NCBI GenBank assembly: GCA_003243455.1
Contig: QFQS01000002.1
Span: forward strand, 1-64,000
Direction of reading: 5' to 3'
Origin: Cereibacter sphaeroides
GTDB taxonomy: Bacteria; Pseudomonadota; Alphaproteobacteria; Rhodobacterales; Rhodobacteraceae
Length of the DNA stretch: 64,000 nt
The notes below the pieces were generated by a model. That model made no database searches. It saw nothing but the letters and a program-made list of their open reading frames with translations, and was not told the DNA's origin. The first letter of the stretch is position 1, and every line of letters starts with the position of its first letter. Shown here in pieces: positions 33,350-41,802 of this stretch. The translations under genes were made by a program, and so were the position numbers.

Positions 33350-33634
33350 ATGGAAATTTCCCCAGTCGCATCGCCGGGCCAGCCAAAATCCGACAACGCC
33401 GCCCGACTGCGCCAGTTGTCGCAGCAGCTTGAGGCGAACTTCCTGGCCGAGATGCTCAATCAGGCAGGTCTGGGTCAGACGTCTTCCAGCTTTGGCGGTG
33501 GCGTGGGCGAGGATCAGTTCGCCTCTTTCCTGCGGCAGGAACAGGCCAGCGCGATGGTCCGCGCGGGCGGCATCGGGTTGGCGGAACAGTTTTTCAAGGC
33601 AATGACGGAGGGTGGCGATGCAAAGCGCGGTTGA
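33350..33634 (+). CDS. flgJ: Rod-binding protein (FlgJ N-terminal domain / CheL-like)
   Basis: 94 residues, equivalent only to the rod-binding half of enterobacterial FlgJ. The region RLRQLSQQLEANFLAEMLNQAG and the later VGEDQFASFLRQEQASAMV are the family core. It lacks the muramidase domain, which in this cluster is supplied by the separate SltF-like protein at 47363-48028. GGAG precedes the ATG by 6 bases. It is followed by an overlapping small gene. Confidence 0.88.
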   Translation: MEISPVASPGQPKSDNAARLRQLSQQLEANFLAEMLNQAGLGQTSSSFGGGVGEDQFASFLRQEQASAMVRAGGIGLAEQFFKAMTEGGDAKRG

Positions 33635-33950
33635 GACACTGGGCGATGAGCTGGACGCCATCCACGCGGCGCTTTGCGAAGGGAGAATCACGGACCTTGA
33701 GGGCAGGACCGAGGTGTTGGTAGCGGCAATGGAAATGATGCGGGAAGACGATGCGCCGGCTTTGGAAATGATTCGAGGCAAGGCTGACCGGAATGCGGTC
33801 TGCCTGGAAGGTGCGATGCGGGGGCTGCGGGCGGCACGCCGCCGGATCGCCGAAATTCGCGCGATAGAGGCGGGAGGCGCCACTTATGATCCGCAGGGGC
33901 GTCGTGACGCATCATCTGTCGGCCAGGGCAGCCTTGCGCAACGGATATGA
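33618..33950 (+). CDS. FlgN-like flagellar chaperone candidate
   Basis: 110 residues from ATG 33618 (GGAGG 6 bases upstream; GTG 33612 would overlap that site). The product is helical and rich in Glu, Arg and Ala, with heptad-like spacing through most of its length. Size and position next to flgJ and flagellin fit FlgN-type chaperones, which hold FlgK and FlgL before export, but no diagnostic motif is visible. It overlaps the flgJ-like gene by 17 bp. Confidence 0.55.
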   Translation: MQSAVETLGDELDAIHAALCEGRITDLEGRTEVLVAAMEMMREDDAPALEMIRGKADRNAVCLEGAMRGLRAARRRIAEIRAIEAGGATYDPQGRRDASSVGQGSLAQRI

Positions 33951-34158
33951 CGTCGCGGGATCGTTCAAATTGCCTGCAAACGACGGGTTGGGCTTAGGAT
34001 TCTTTTAGAAGTTGAAAGCGCCTGATGCCCCTGCATCCCGACAAGAGGGATGGCGCGGCCAGGTGGAGCCGCAGCGGCGAGAACGCCTTTTATGCCATCG
34101 CTCGATGGCCCCCTCACAGGCCGGGCGCAAAAGCGCCGGCGCATGAAAGGTGACTTAA
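33951..34158 (+). promoter_or_regulatory. Flagellin promoter region and structured leader
   Basis: TTAG-N7-TTAG (33994-34008) resembles a CtrA box. The probable leader contains two strong hairpins: GCCATC/GATGGC (34094-34109, loop about 4) and GCCG(G)GCGC/GCGCCGGC (34120-34140, loop AAAA). A GAAAGG ribosome-binding site follows about 10 bp before the ATG. In Caulobacter FlbT acts on the flagellin mRNA leader; flbT lies just downstream here, so this leader is a candidate target. Confidence 0.5.
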
Positions 34159-35448
34159 ATGTCTTCGATCCTGACCAACACCAGCGCGATGGTCGCGCTG
34201 CAAACCCTGCGCGGCATTAACACCAACCTCGCCAAGACGCAGGACGAAATATCGACCGGCAAGACCATCGCCTCGGCCAAGGACAACTCTTCGGTCTGGG
34301 CCATCTCAAAAGTGATGGAATCGGACGTCAAAGGCTTCAAGGGCATCTCGGACAGCCTTTCGCTCGGCACTTCCACCGTGGCCGTGGCCCGCAAGGCGGC
34401 GGAGACGATCACAGACCTGCTGACCGACATCAAGGACAAGATCGTCTCGGCGCAGGAAGACAACGTCGACCGGACCAAGCTGCAGACCGATATCGAGTCG
34501 ATCACCAAGCAGATTTCCTCGGTGGTTGCCGCCGCCCAATACAACGGCCTGAACCTGGTCAACGGCAGCGTGACCACGACCAACACGAACGGCGAGACCG
34601 GCGTCAACGTCCTGTCCTCGCTTGACCGCGCCTCGAACGGCACGGTGACGGCCAGCTCGATTGGCGTCGATTCGCAGAACCTGTCGCTGACCGCCGGTCT
34701 TGCGCTGACCACGGCCGCGGCAAGCGTCGGCACCGATGCCGGCACTGCTGGCGTCATCGACAAGAACGACGGCGGCACGGCGGATTCGATCACGCTCGAC
34801 ACCTTCGCCTTCTTGGATAACACCGGCGGCGCGACGGGTGCCGTCGCGCTTAGCCGCACTGCTGCGGGCGTGGTCAACAGCGTCGATGCGGGCCTGGTCG
34901 AAGGTGACGAGGTGCGCCTGCGCGTTGGCTCGGTCGAGGGTCGTTATACGATCAAGGCAGGCGATACTGCCGAATCCATCGTCGGTGGCGTGAAGAACGC
35001 GCTGATCGCGGGCGGCCTGAGCGAATCATCGTTCACGATGGACATCACCACGGCGGGTGAGCTGACCATCACCAACGAAACCAACGAGGATGCGAGCTTT
35101 GCCTTCTCGGCCACGCGTGGATCGGGCGGGTTGTCGCCGCTTTCGGCAATGGATGTGACAACGGCGACCGGCGCTCAGGACGCGCTGGCCGCAATCGAAG
35201 GCATGATCCAGTCATCGATCGACGCCTCGGCCGCCTTCGGTACGGTAGAAAGCCGTCTGGGCACGCAGAACGACTTCATCATGAAGCTGACCGACGCGCT
35301 GAAAACCGGCATCGGCTCGCTGGTCGATGCCGATATGGAAGAGGCCTCGGCCCGCTTGAACGCGCTGCAGACGCAGCAGCAACTGGGCATCCAGTCCCTG
35401 TCGATCGCGAACCAGTCGCCGCAAAGCATCCTGTCGCTGTTCCGCTAA
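34159..35448 (+). CDS. fliC: Flagellin
   Basis: 429 residues. The conserved N-terminal D0/D1 domain (about residues 1-140) starts MSSILTNTSAMVALQTLRGI and includes DNSSVWAISKVMESDV. The matching C-terminal D1/D0 helix ends SIANQSPQSILSLFR. The variable middle (about 140-330), rich in Thr, Gly and Ala, forms the exposed part of the filament. There is only one flagellin gene in the window. It is followed by a strong terminator and then flaF-flbT, the alphaproteobacterial flagellin regulators. Expression is probably late and post-transcriptionally controlled. Confidence 0.96.
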   Translation: MSSILTNTSAMVALQTLRGINTNLAKTQDEISTGKTIASAKDNSSVWAISKVMESDVKGFKGISDSLSLGTSTVAVARKAAETITDLLTDIKDKIVSAQEDNVDRTKLQTDIESITKQISSVVAAAQYNGLNLVNGSVTTTNTNGETGVNVLSSLDRASNGTVTASSIGVDSQNLSLTAGLALTTAAASVGTDAGTAGVIDKNDGGTADSITLDTFAFLDNTGGATGAVALSRTAAGVVNSVDAGLVEGDEVRLRVGSVEGRYTIKAGDTAESIVGGVKNALIAGGLSESSFTMDITTAGELTITNETNEDASFAFSATRGSGGLSPLSAMDVTTATGAQDALAAIEGMIQSSIDASAAFGTVESRLGTQNDFIMKLTDALKTGIGSLVDADMEEASARLNALQTQQQLGIQSLSIANQSPQSILSLFR

Positions 35449-35456
35449 TCTTTCGC

Positions 35457-35485
35457 GGGCGGGGCCGACAAGCCCCGCCCGTTTT
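35457..35485 (+). terminator. Rho-independent terminator of the flagellin gene
   Basis: GGGCGGGGC (35457-35465) pairs perfectly with GCCCCGCCC (35472-35480), loop CGACAA, followed by GTTTT. It is 8 bp after the stop and separates the abundant flagellin mRNA from flaF. Confidence 0.9.
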
Positions 35486-35535
35486 CCGTCTGATCAAGCG
35501 ACATATGGGACCGCACACAGGGAAGGAATCCTCTC

Positions 35536-35913
35536 GTGACTGCTCTCGACATGGCCCGAACGGCCTATTCCGCGCCGGGAACCCCGGCCCGCAGCCTGCG
35601 CGGCATCGAATACGATGTGTTTGCCAGGGTCACGCACGGCCTGAAGGCCGGACTTACCGCCGGACGGGCAGAATTTCCAAAGCTTGCCGGAGCGTTGCAT
35701 GAGAACAATCAGCTTTGGGCAGTTTTGGCCGCCGACGTGGCCGACAAGGACAACGGCCTGCCGGCACCTCTTCGCGCGCAGCTGTTCTATCTTTACGAAT
35801 TCACGCTTCAGCACAGTCGCAAGGTCATCGCTGGCACGGCAAGCCCCGAAGTTCTGATCGACATAAACACGGCCGTCATGCGCGGCCTGCGCGGCGAAGG
35901 GGCGGCGCCATGA
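35536..35913 (+). CDS. flaF: Flagellar biosynthesis regulator FlaF
   Basis: 125 residues from GTG 35536, preceded by GGAAGGA. It matches the small alphaproteobacterial FlaF proteins (N-terminal MARTAYSAPGTPARSLRGIEYDVF-like stretch, then LAGALHENNQLWAVLAADVA). FlaF is needed for flagellin synthesis or export and acts against FlbT in Caulobacter. It is coupled to flbT by ATGA. Confidence 0.9.
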   Translation: MTALDMARTAYSAPGTPARSLRGIEYDVFARVTHGLKAGLTAGRAEFPKLAGALHENNQLWAVLAADVADKDNGLPAPLRAQLFYLYEFTLQHSRKVIAGTASPEVLIDINTAVMRGLRGEGAAP

Positions 35914-36311
35914 CGGGACTTGTCCTGAAACTCGCGCCCAAGGAGCGTGTGCTGATCAATGGTGCGGTAATCGAGAACGGGGATCGCCGCTCTCGCCTCG
36001 CCATCATGACGCCGAATGCGCATATCCTGCGCCTGCGGGACGCGATCCACCCCGAAGAGGTGAATACGCCGGTGCGGCGGGTCTGTTATGTGGCACAACT
36101 GGTGCTGTCGGGCGACGTGCCGCCCGAGGATGCCCGCCCGCAGCTGTTGCGCGGGATTGAGCAGTTGAGCCAGGTCCTGACCGATACCGACAGCCGGTCG
36201 CTGCTGGCCGCATCGACTGCCGCCGTTTTGGAGCAACAGCACTATCAGGCGCTGAAGCTGCTGCGCAGCCTGCTGCCGCGCGAGTCACGCCTGTTCGGGA
36301 CTGCGCCATGA
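35910..36311 (+). CDS. flbT: Flagellin mRNA regulator FlbT
   Basis: 133 residues. Typical start MTGLVLKLAPKERVLINGAVIENGDRRSRLAI and the following NAHILRLRDAI region identify FlbT, an RNA-binding post-transcriptional repressor of flagellin in Caulobacter. The start overlaps the flaF stop and the stop overlaps the next start, so flaF-flbT-DUF1217 are coupled. Confidence 0.93.
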   Translation: MTGLVLKLAPKERVLINGAVIENGDRRSRLAIMTPNAHILRLRDAIHPEEVNTPVRRVCYVAQLVLSGDVPPEDARPQLLRGIEQLSQVLTDTDSRSLLAASTAAVLEQQHYQALKLLRSLLPRESRLFGTAP

Positions 36312-37138
36312 GCTTTTCGCCGGTTGTCCCGTTTGGCGGCTATGCCGGCTGGGCCTTTCTGAAACGAACCATGGAAAGCCAGACCAGGGCGTTCGAGGCC
36401 TCATCCACCCTGAAGAACGAGGAGGCTTACTTTCGTGAGAAAATCGGCACGGTGAAAACGGCCGAGGATCTTGTATCCGACCGCCGCCTGCTGAAAGTGG
36501 CGCTTGGTGCGTTCGGGCTGGACGCCGATATCAACAACCGTTTCTTCATCCGAAAGGTGCTGGAAGAAGGGACGTTAGACACGAAAGCGCTGGCAAACCG
36601 GCTGTCGGACAAGGCGTATCGCGATCTTTCGTCGACCTTCGGCTTTGGCGATCTGGGCATCCCGGCGACGCAGGTCAGCACCTTTGCCGACAAGATCATC
36701 GCCCGCTACCAGGACCGGCAGTTCGAAATTGCGGTGGGCGAACGCAGCGACAGCCTGCGGATTGCCCTTTCGGCGGAACGGGAGGTGCCTGCGCTGGCAG
36801 CCAAGACCGGTTCCGACGATACCAGATGGTATACCATGATGGGCTCTGCGCCGATGCGGAAGCTGTTTCAGACCGCGTTCGGCCTGCCCTCCAGCTTTGC
36901 CGCGATCGACATCGACCAGCAGCTTGGCGTGTTCAAGGCCAAGGCAGAGCAGTTCTTTGGCAGCGACAGTTTTTCGCAGTTCGCAGAACCGGAAAAGCTG
37001 CAGACGCTGCTGCGGCGATACCTGGTCCTTTCCGATCAGGGGGTATCCGCCAGCAGCTACGGCCGCGCCGGGGCAGCGCTGCAACTGTTGCAGGCCGGAA
37101 ATGGCGGCGTTTCGGGCATCCTTTCGCTGCTGGCTTGA
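36308..37138 (+). CDS. DUF1217-type flagellar protein of unknown role
   Basis: 276 residues, helical, no signal peptide or membrane segment. It resembles the DUF1217 proteins found in alphaproteobacterial flagellar clusters (SSTLKNEEAYFREKIG-like start and YLVLSDQGVSASSYGRAGAAL near the end). Their function is unsettled. Translationally coupled to flbT. Ends 3 bp before the convergent fliI gene. Confidence 0.8.
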   Translation: MSFSPVVPFGGYAGWAFLKRTMESQTRAFEASSTLKNEEAYFREKIGTVKTAEDLVSDRRLLKVALGAFGLDADINNRFFIRKVLEEGTLDTKALANRLSDKAYRDLSSTFGFGDLGIPATQVSTFADKIIARYQDRQFEIAVGERSDSLRIALSAEREVPALAAKTGSDDTRWYTMMGSAPMRKLFQTAFGLPSSFAAIDIDQQLGVFKAKAEQFFGSDSFSQFAEPEKLQTLLRRYLVLSDQGVSASSYGRAGAALQLLQAGNGGVSGILSLLA

Positions 37139-37141
37139 AGC

Positions 37142-38449
37142 CTAACCGCCAAGACACTTGGCCAGCCGCCGAAAGCTGCCCTCGACCCCCTCATGCGCAT
37201 CCTCGGCCATAAAGGCATCTAGCGCCGGCCAGACCTTGATGGCCCGATCGACAAGCGGATCGGATCCGGCAGAATACAATCCGGCCTGAATCATCAACTC
37301 TGCCCTGTCATAGGCGCCAAGAAGCCGTCGCGCCTCGGTGATTAATGCATTCTCTTCCTCCGTCGCGGCGCCGGGCAGGCTGCGCGAGACAGAGCGCAAA
37401 AGGTCGATGGCGGGATAGCGTCCGCGTTCGGCAATCTTGCGATCCATCACCACATGACCGTCCAACGTGCCGCGCAGGATATCCGCGACGGGTTCTTCCA
37501 TGTCGGAACCGGGGACCAGCACGCTGAAGATGGCGGTAATCGCGCCGACGCCTTCCGGCCCCGGCCCGGCGCGCTCTGCCAGTGACATGATCATATGCGC
37601 GACCGAGGGCGGATAGCCGCGAAGCGAAGCTGTCTCACCCGCCGCAAGTGCGACTTCGCGATGGGCCTCGGCAAAACGGGTGACGCTGTCGGCCAGAAAC
37701 AGCACATGCAGACCCTGATCGCGGAAATGCTCGGCCACCGCCATGGCGGCCCAGGCGCAACGGCGACGGATCAGCGGCGACTGGTCGGACGTGGCGGCCA
37801 CGACCACCGAGCGCGCCAGACCCTGAGGTCCCAGAACGTGATCGGTGAAATCGCGCAACTCGCGCCCGCGCTCGCCAATCAGGGCGATCACCACGACATC
37901 GGCGGCGACACCGCGCGCGAATTTGGCGAGGAGTGAGGATTTGCCCACGCCGGAGCCCGCGAAAAGACCGATGCGCTGGCCCTGCACCAGAGGCAGAACG
38001 GTGTCGAAGGCGGCGACCCCGGTCGCAAGCCGCGCGCCCAGCCGACCCCGTTTGGCGGCATCGGGTGCTGCTGCGCGTAACATGCGCGGCAGGGGTCCCC
38101 GCATCAGGGGCCTGCCGTCCAGCGGCTTGCCGAATGGGTCGATGATCCGGCCAAGCCAGGGATCGTCCGGCGCAATGTCGACACGACCCAGCAGTTCGAC
38201 GGCATCTCCCATGGCAAGCCCATCGACTGCACCATCTGCCAGGATCGTGATCCCGTCCCGCGCAATCCGCAGCACTTCTCCACCGACAACCGTTCCGGAG
38301 CCGCGAACAAGCACCCTGTCCCCAAGGGCGGCGACCGTTGATAAACCCGAGACAGACAGCGTGTCGCGCCCGATCGCCGAGATGCGGCCAACGCTGAAAA
38401 CCGGTGTGACAGAGCCGATTTCAGCCCTGAGTGCGCTGAATACATCCAT
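37142..38449 (-). CDS. fliI: Flagellum-specific export ATPase FliI
   Basis: 435 residues. F1-beta-like ATPase of the type III flagellar export apparatus. The P-loop is LFAGSGVGKSSLLAKF near residue 163, Walker B lies in VLFLADSVTRFAEAHRE, and the family motif SLRGYPPSVAHM follows. A GGGAGA ribosome-binding site precedes the ATG. It is divergent from flgB; the shared gap holds a CtrA-like motif. Confidence 0.95.
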   Translation of the reverse strand: MDVFSALRAEIGSVTPVFSVGRISAIGRDTLSVSGLSTVAALGDRVLVRGSGTVVGGEVLRIARDGITILADGAVDGLAMGDAVELLGRVDIAPDDPWLGRIIDPFGKPLDGRPLMRGPLPRMLRAAAPDAAKRGRLGARLATGVAAFDTVLPLVQGQRIGLFAGSGVGKSSLLAKFARGVAADVVVIALIGERGRELRDFTDHVLGPQGLARSVVVAATSDQSPLIRRRCAWAAMAVAEHFRDQGLHVLFLADSVTRFAEAHREVALAAGETASLRGYPPSVAHMIMSLAERAGPGPEGVGAITAIFSVLVPGSDMEEPVADILRGTLDGHVVMDRKIAERGRYPAIDLLRSVSRSLPGAATEEENALITEARRLLGAYDRAELMIQAGLYSAGSDPLVDRAIKVWPALDAFMAEDAHEGVEGSFRRLAKCLGG

Positions 38450-38497
38450 TGTCAGGATTCTCCCTATGTTCCGAAACCGTTTCTAAAGGAATCAGCC

Positions 38498-38512
38498 TTA
38501 AGCCTTGGTGAA
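38498..38512. promoter_or_regulatory. CtrA-like motif between fliI and flgB
   Basis: TTAA-N7-TGAA (38498-38501 and 38509-38512), one mismatch from the CtrA consensus. It is 22 bp upstream of the flgB start and about 50 bp upstream of fliI, able to serve both directions. Confidence 0.35.
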
Positions 38513-38534
38513 ACAGATCGAGGGAGAAGCCCCG

Positions 38535-38912
38535 ATGTTCGCAAAGCTGGACGTCACCAGAATGGCTCAGGCACTCGCCTCCTACGCCGGAACACGGCAG
38601 GGGGCGATCGCCCGTAATATCGCGCAGGCCGATACGCCGGGCTATCGTGCGGTGGATATGCCCGATTTTGCCGAGACCTATCGGCAGGATGTGGGCATGC
38701 TCGCGACCCGCAGCGGCCATATGCAGACCGGGGGTTCGGCAGCGGACCCCGTGCCGCGGCGCGACCCTGGTGGGGCCGCACCCAACGGCAATACCGTCTC
38801 GCTGGAAGCCGAAATGGTGAAGGCGGCCGATGTGAAGTCGCAGCACGATATGGCACTGTCGATCTATCGCTCGGTCAGCGACATCCTGCGCGCCTCTCTG
38901 GGCCGGAGATAG
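38535..38912 (+). CDS. flgB: Flagellar proximal rod protein FlgB
   Basis: 125 residues from ATG 38535, preceded by GGGAGAAG; an in-frame GTG at 38505 is less likely. The rod-protein motif ARNIAQADTPGYRAVD near residue 32 is the FlgB/C/E N-terminal signature. First gene of a long plus-strand operon running to fliL (43043): flgB-flgC-fliE-fliQ-flgF-flgG-flgA-flgH-fliL. Confidence 0.95.
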   Translation: MFAKLDVTRMAQALASYAGTRQGAIARNIAQADTPGYRAVDMPDFAETYRQDVGMLATRSGHMQTGGSAADPVPRRDPGGAAPNGNTVSLEAEMVKAADVKSQHDMALSIYRSVSDILRASLGRR

Positions 38913-38915
38913 ACG

Positions 38916-39293
38916 ATGGCCGACCTGATACGCACGCTGGCCCTTTCCGCGTCCGGGATGGAGGCGCAGGCGATGCGCCTGCGCAATGTCTCTGAAAATA
39001 TCGCGAACGCCGATACGCCCGGCTACCGGCGCAAGACCGTCAGCTTTGAACAGGAAGCCTCGGGTCAGGTCGGAGCGGGTCCGGTCAGGCTCGACCGTTC
39101 GGATCTGACCGAGGTCTATGATCCCGGCCATCCGCTTGCCGATCAAAGCGGCCGCTACATGGGATCGAACGTCGATCTGGTGATCGAGATTGCCGACGCG
39201 CGCGAAGCGCAGCGCAGCTACGAGGCCAACCTGAAGATGTTCGATCAGGCCCGCCAGATGGCGCAGAGCCTGTTCGAGCTTTTGCGCAGATAA
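38916..39293 (+). CDS. flgC: Flagellar proximal rod protein FlgC
   Basis: 125 residues. N-terminal rod motif SENIANADTPGYRRK and the conserved C-terminal helix SYEANLKMFDQARQMAQSLFELLRR, typical of FlgC. It joins FlgB and FlgF in the proximal rod. Begins 3 bp after flgB. Confidence 0.95.
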   Translation: MADLIRTLALSASGMEAQAMRLRNVSENIANADTPGYRRKTVSFEQEASGQVGAGPVRLDRSDLTEVYDPGHPLADQSGRYMGSNVDLVIEIADAREAQRSYEANLKMFDQARQMAQSLFELLRR

Positions 39294-39314
39294 CCCCGAC
39301 AACAGGAGTCCAGA

Positions 39315-39599
39315 ATGGATGTCAGATCCGCGCTTGCCGCGCAAAACTATGCCCAGGCCCGCCCGGCAACCCTGCCCGCGCCTCAGGACGGCGAAAGCAA
39401 CTTTATCGGAGCGGTAAGCGATTTTGCCCAGAATCTGGCCAAGGCCGACCAGACCGCGCAGGCGGCAATGACCGGCACCGCCGACCCCTATGCGCTGGTT
39501 CAGGCATTGGGTGCGTCGTCGATGGCCGTCGAAACGGTGGTCACCGTGCGCGACAAGGTTGTCGAGGCTTATCAGGAAATCCTGCGGATGCCGGTCTGA
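39315..39599 (+). CDS. fliE: Flagellar hook-basal body protein FliE
   Basis: 94 residues with an AGGAG ribosome-binding site. The family core VSDFAQNLAKADQTAQAAMTG and VVTVRDKVVEAYQEILRMPV at the C-terminus identify FliE, which links the MS ring and export gate to the rod. Confidence 0.93.
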   Translation: MDVRSALAAQNYAQARPATLPAPQDGESNFIGAVSDFAQNLAKADQTAQAAMTGTADPYALVQALGASSMAVETVVTVRDKVVEAYQEILRMPV

Positions 39600-39604
39600 G
39601 GCCC

Positions 39605-39871
39605 ATGTCGGAACCGATGATCTTTGACGTCCTGCGCCAGGCGCTGTGGGTTGCCGTCGTCATATCGGCGCCCGTGCTGATCGTGGCCCTGGTCGCGGGC
39701 GTCGGGATCGGGCTTTTGCAGGCGCTTACCTCGGTTCAGGAGATGACGCTGACCTTCGTGCCCAAGGTGGGTGCGATGCTGGTCGTCTTCTGGGTCTCGA
39801 TGAGTTTCATGACCACAACGCTGGTGCGCTTTTTCCAAAGCACGCTGGTGCCGATGATCGCGGGGAACTAG
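39605..39871 (+). CDS. fliQ: Flagellar export gate protein FliQ
   Basis: 88 residues, two transmembrane helices. The family pattern ALVAGVGIGLLQALTSVQEMTLTFVPK is present. It forms the export gate with FliP and FliR, which lie elsewhere in the island. Confidence 0.96.
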   Translation: MSEPMIFDVLRQALWVAVVISAPVLIVALVAGVGIGLLQALTSVQEMTLTFVPKVGAMLVVFWVSMSFMTTTLVRFFQSTLVPMIAGN

Positions 39872-39874
39872 GCG

Positions 39875-40588
39875 ATGGATGCTTCCGGCTATGTGACACT
39901 AACGCGCCAGTCCGGCCTGATGCGCGAGATGCAGGTGGTGGCGCAGAACATCGCCAACGCCTCGACCTCCGGTTTCCGGCGCGAGGGCGTGGTCTTCTCC
40001 GAATTCGTGAAGAAACTGCCGGATGCGCCGTCGCTGTCGATGGCGAACGCATCGGCGCGGCACATCGACCTGAGCCAGGGCGGGCTGACCCAGACCGGCG
40101 GCACATTCGACTTCGCCATTCAGGGCGAGGGCTTCTTTCTTGTGGAGACGCCGCAGGGACAGCGCCTGACCCGCGCAGGCAGCTTTACGCCGGGGGCCGG
40201 GGGGGAATTGCAGACACCCGACGGCTATCGCCTGCTGGATGAGGGCGGGACGCCAGTCTTCGTGCCGCCCGACGCACGCAAGGTCACGCTCGGGCGCGAC
40301 GGAACGCTGACCGCGGATGGCGTGGCGCTGGCCAGGGTAGGGCTGTGGCAGCCGCGCGACCCTTTGCAGCTTGGGCATGAGGCCGGGGTGCTTTTCAACT
40401 CGGGCGGCGGTGTCGACCCGATGGAAGAGGGTCTGGTGCTGCAGGGTTTCGTCGAAGAGGCAAACGTCAATCCGGTGGCAGAGGTCAGCCGCATGATCGA
40501 GGTGCAGCGCGCCTATGAGATGGGGCAGAACCTGCTTGACCGCGAGGATGAACGTATCCGCGCCGTCATCCGCACGCTTGGCCGATAG
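39875..40588 (+). CDS. flgF: Flagellar rod protein FlgF
   Basis: 237 residues. It begins MDASGYVTLTRQSGLMREM with the rod motif QNIANASTSGFRRE, and ends with the FlgF/G C-terminal region NVNPVAEVSRMIEVQRAYEMGQ. Proximal rod subunit adjoining FlgG. Confidence 0.94.
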   Translation: MDASGYVTLTRQSGLMREMQVVAQNIANASTSGFRREGVVFSEFVKKLPDAPSLSMANASARHIDLSQGGLTQTGGTFDFAIQGEGFFLVETPQGQRLTRAGSFTPGAGGELQTPDGYRLLDEGGTPVFVPPDARKVTLGRDGTLTADGVALARVGLWQPRDPLQLGHEAGVLFNSGGGVDPMEEGLVLQGFVEEANVNPVAEVSRMIEVQRAYEMGQNLLDREDERIRAVIRTLGR

Positions 40589-40597
40589 GAGAATGTG

Positions 40598-41383
40598 ATG
40601 AAAGCCCTGCAGATCGCCGCCAGCGGCATGAGCGCCCAGCAGATGCGCGTGGATGTCGTGTCGAACAACCTGGCCAACATGTCGACCACCGGCTACAACG
40701 CGCGCCGCGCCGAATTCGCCGACCTGCATTATCAGCAGGTTACGCGTCCGGGAACGGTCAGCGCGCAGGATGGCACCATCCTGCCGACTGGCGTCCAGAT
40801 CGGTCTCGGCGTACGCCCGACGGCGGTATCGGTGATCGTGGAACAGGGCTCGCTGAGCCAGACCGGCGGCGACCTTGACCTCGCGATCGAGGGGCGCGGC
40901 TATCTGGAGGTGACGCTGCCCTCGGGCCTTGCCGCCTATACACGCGATGGTGCGCTGAAACGCACGGGCGACGGGCTGATCGTGACCTCGGACGGGTTCG
41001 AGGTGGCGCCGGGTCTGACCATCCCGGCGGATGCGCGCAGCGTCTCCATCAATGCCGCGGGCGAAGTCTATGCCTATTTCAACGATCAGGTCGCACCGCA
41101 GTTGCTGGGCCAGCTGACGCTGGCAGGTTTCACCAACGAAAAGGGGCTCGAGGCGATGGGATCGAACCTATATCTCGAGACTGAGGCATCCGGCGCACCG
41201 GTGGTTGGCACACCGGGCGAGGACGGACTTGGCACGCTGCGGCAGGGTTATCTTGAAGACAGCTCGGTAGATGCCGTGCGAGAGGTTACAGAACTTATCA
41301 AGGCCCAGCGCGGCTATGAGCTGAACGCCAAGGTCATAACCGCGGCGGATGAGATGCTGGCCGCCACGACGCAGGTGCGCTGA
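40598..41383 (+). CDS. flgG: Flagellar distal rod protein FlgG
   Basis: 261 residues from ATG 40598, with AGGAGA upstream; GTG at 40595 is an alternative. N-terminal MKALQIAASGMSAQQMRVDV, the motif SNNLANMSTTGYNARR and C-terminal VREVTELIKAQRGYELNAKVI are all FlgG features. The stop shares one base with the flgA start. Confidence 0.96.
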   Translation: MKALQIAASGMSAQQMRVDVVSNNLANMSTTGYNARRAEFADLHYQQVTRPGTVSAQDGTILPTGVQIGLGVRPTAVSVIVEQGSLSQTGGDLDLAIEGRGYLEVTLPSGLAAYTRDGALKRTGDGLIVTSDGFEVAPGLTIPADARSVSINAAGEVYAYFNDQVAPQLLGQLTLAGFTNEKGLEAMGSNLYLETEASGAPVVGTPGEDGLGTLRQGYLEDSSVDAVREVTELIKAQRGYELNAKVITAADEMLAATTQVR

Positions 41384-41802
41384 TGCTGCGCCTGCTGCTG
41401 CTTTTGCTCCTGCCCGGCACCGCCATGGCCGACAGCCTTGTCGCCGCCCGCACGATCCGGGCGCAGGCCATTGTCGCGCCAGATGACGTCACGCAGGCAG
41501 CGACGGATTTTCCCGGCGCGCTGACCCGCGCCGAAGACGCACTTGGCCTGGAAGCGCGCGTGACAATCTATGCTGGACGCCCGGTTCGTGCCGGCGATCT
41601 TGGCCCGCCCGCCATCATCGAGCGCAACCAGATCGTCGCGATCAGCTTTCTCTCTGGTGGCCTTGCGATCCGGACCGAAGGTCGCGCCCTTGCCCGGGGC
41701 GGCGTAGGCGACGAGATCCGTGTGATGAACCTTGCCTCGCGCAGCACGGTCACGGGCACTGTCGCGCCGGATGGCCGCATCCTTGTGGGAGCATTGCAAT
41801 GA
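41383..41802 (+). CDS. flgA: P-ring assembly chaperone FlgA
   Basis: 139 residues with a Sec signal peptide (MLRLLLLLLLPGTAMA), so periplasmic. The C-terminal SAF-like region (VRAGDLGPPAIIERNQIVAI, then GDEIRVMN and the final GTVAPDGRILV) marks FlgA. It is shorter than the enterobacterial protein, as is usual in this order. It helps FlgI form the P ring; flgI lies at 56572-57672. Confidence 0.9.
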   Translation: MLRLLLLLLLPGTAMADSLVAARTIRAQAIVAPDDVTQAATDFPGALTRAEDALGLEARVTIYAGRPVRAGDLGPPAIIERNQIVAISFLSGGLAIRTEGRALARGGVGDEIRVMNLASRSTVTGTVAPDGRILVGALQ

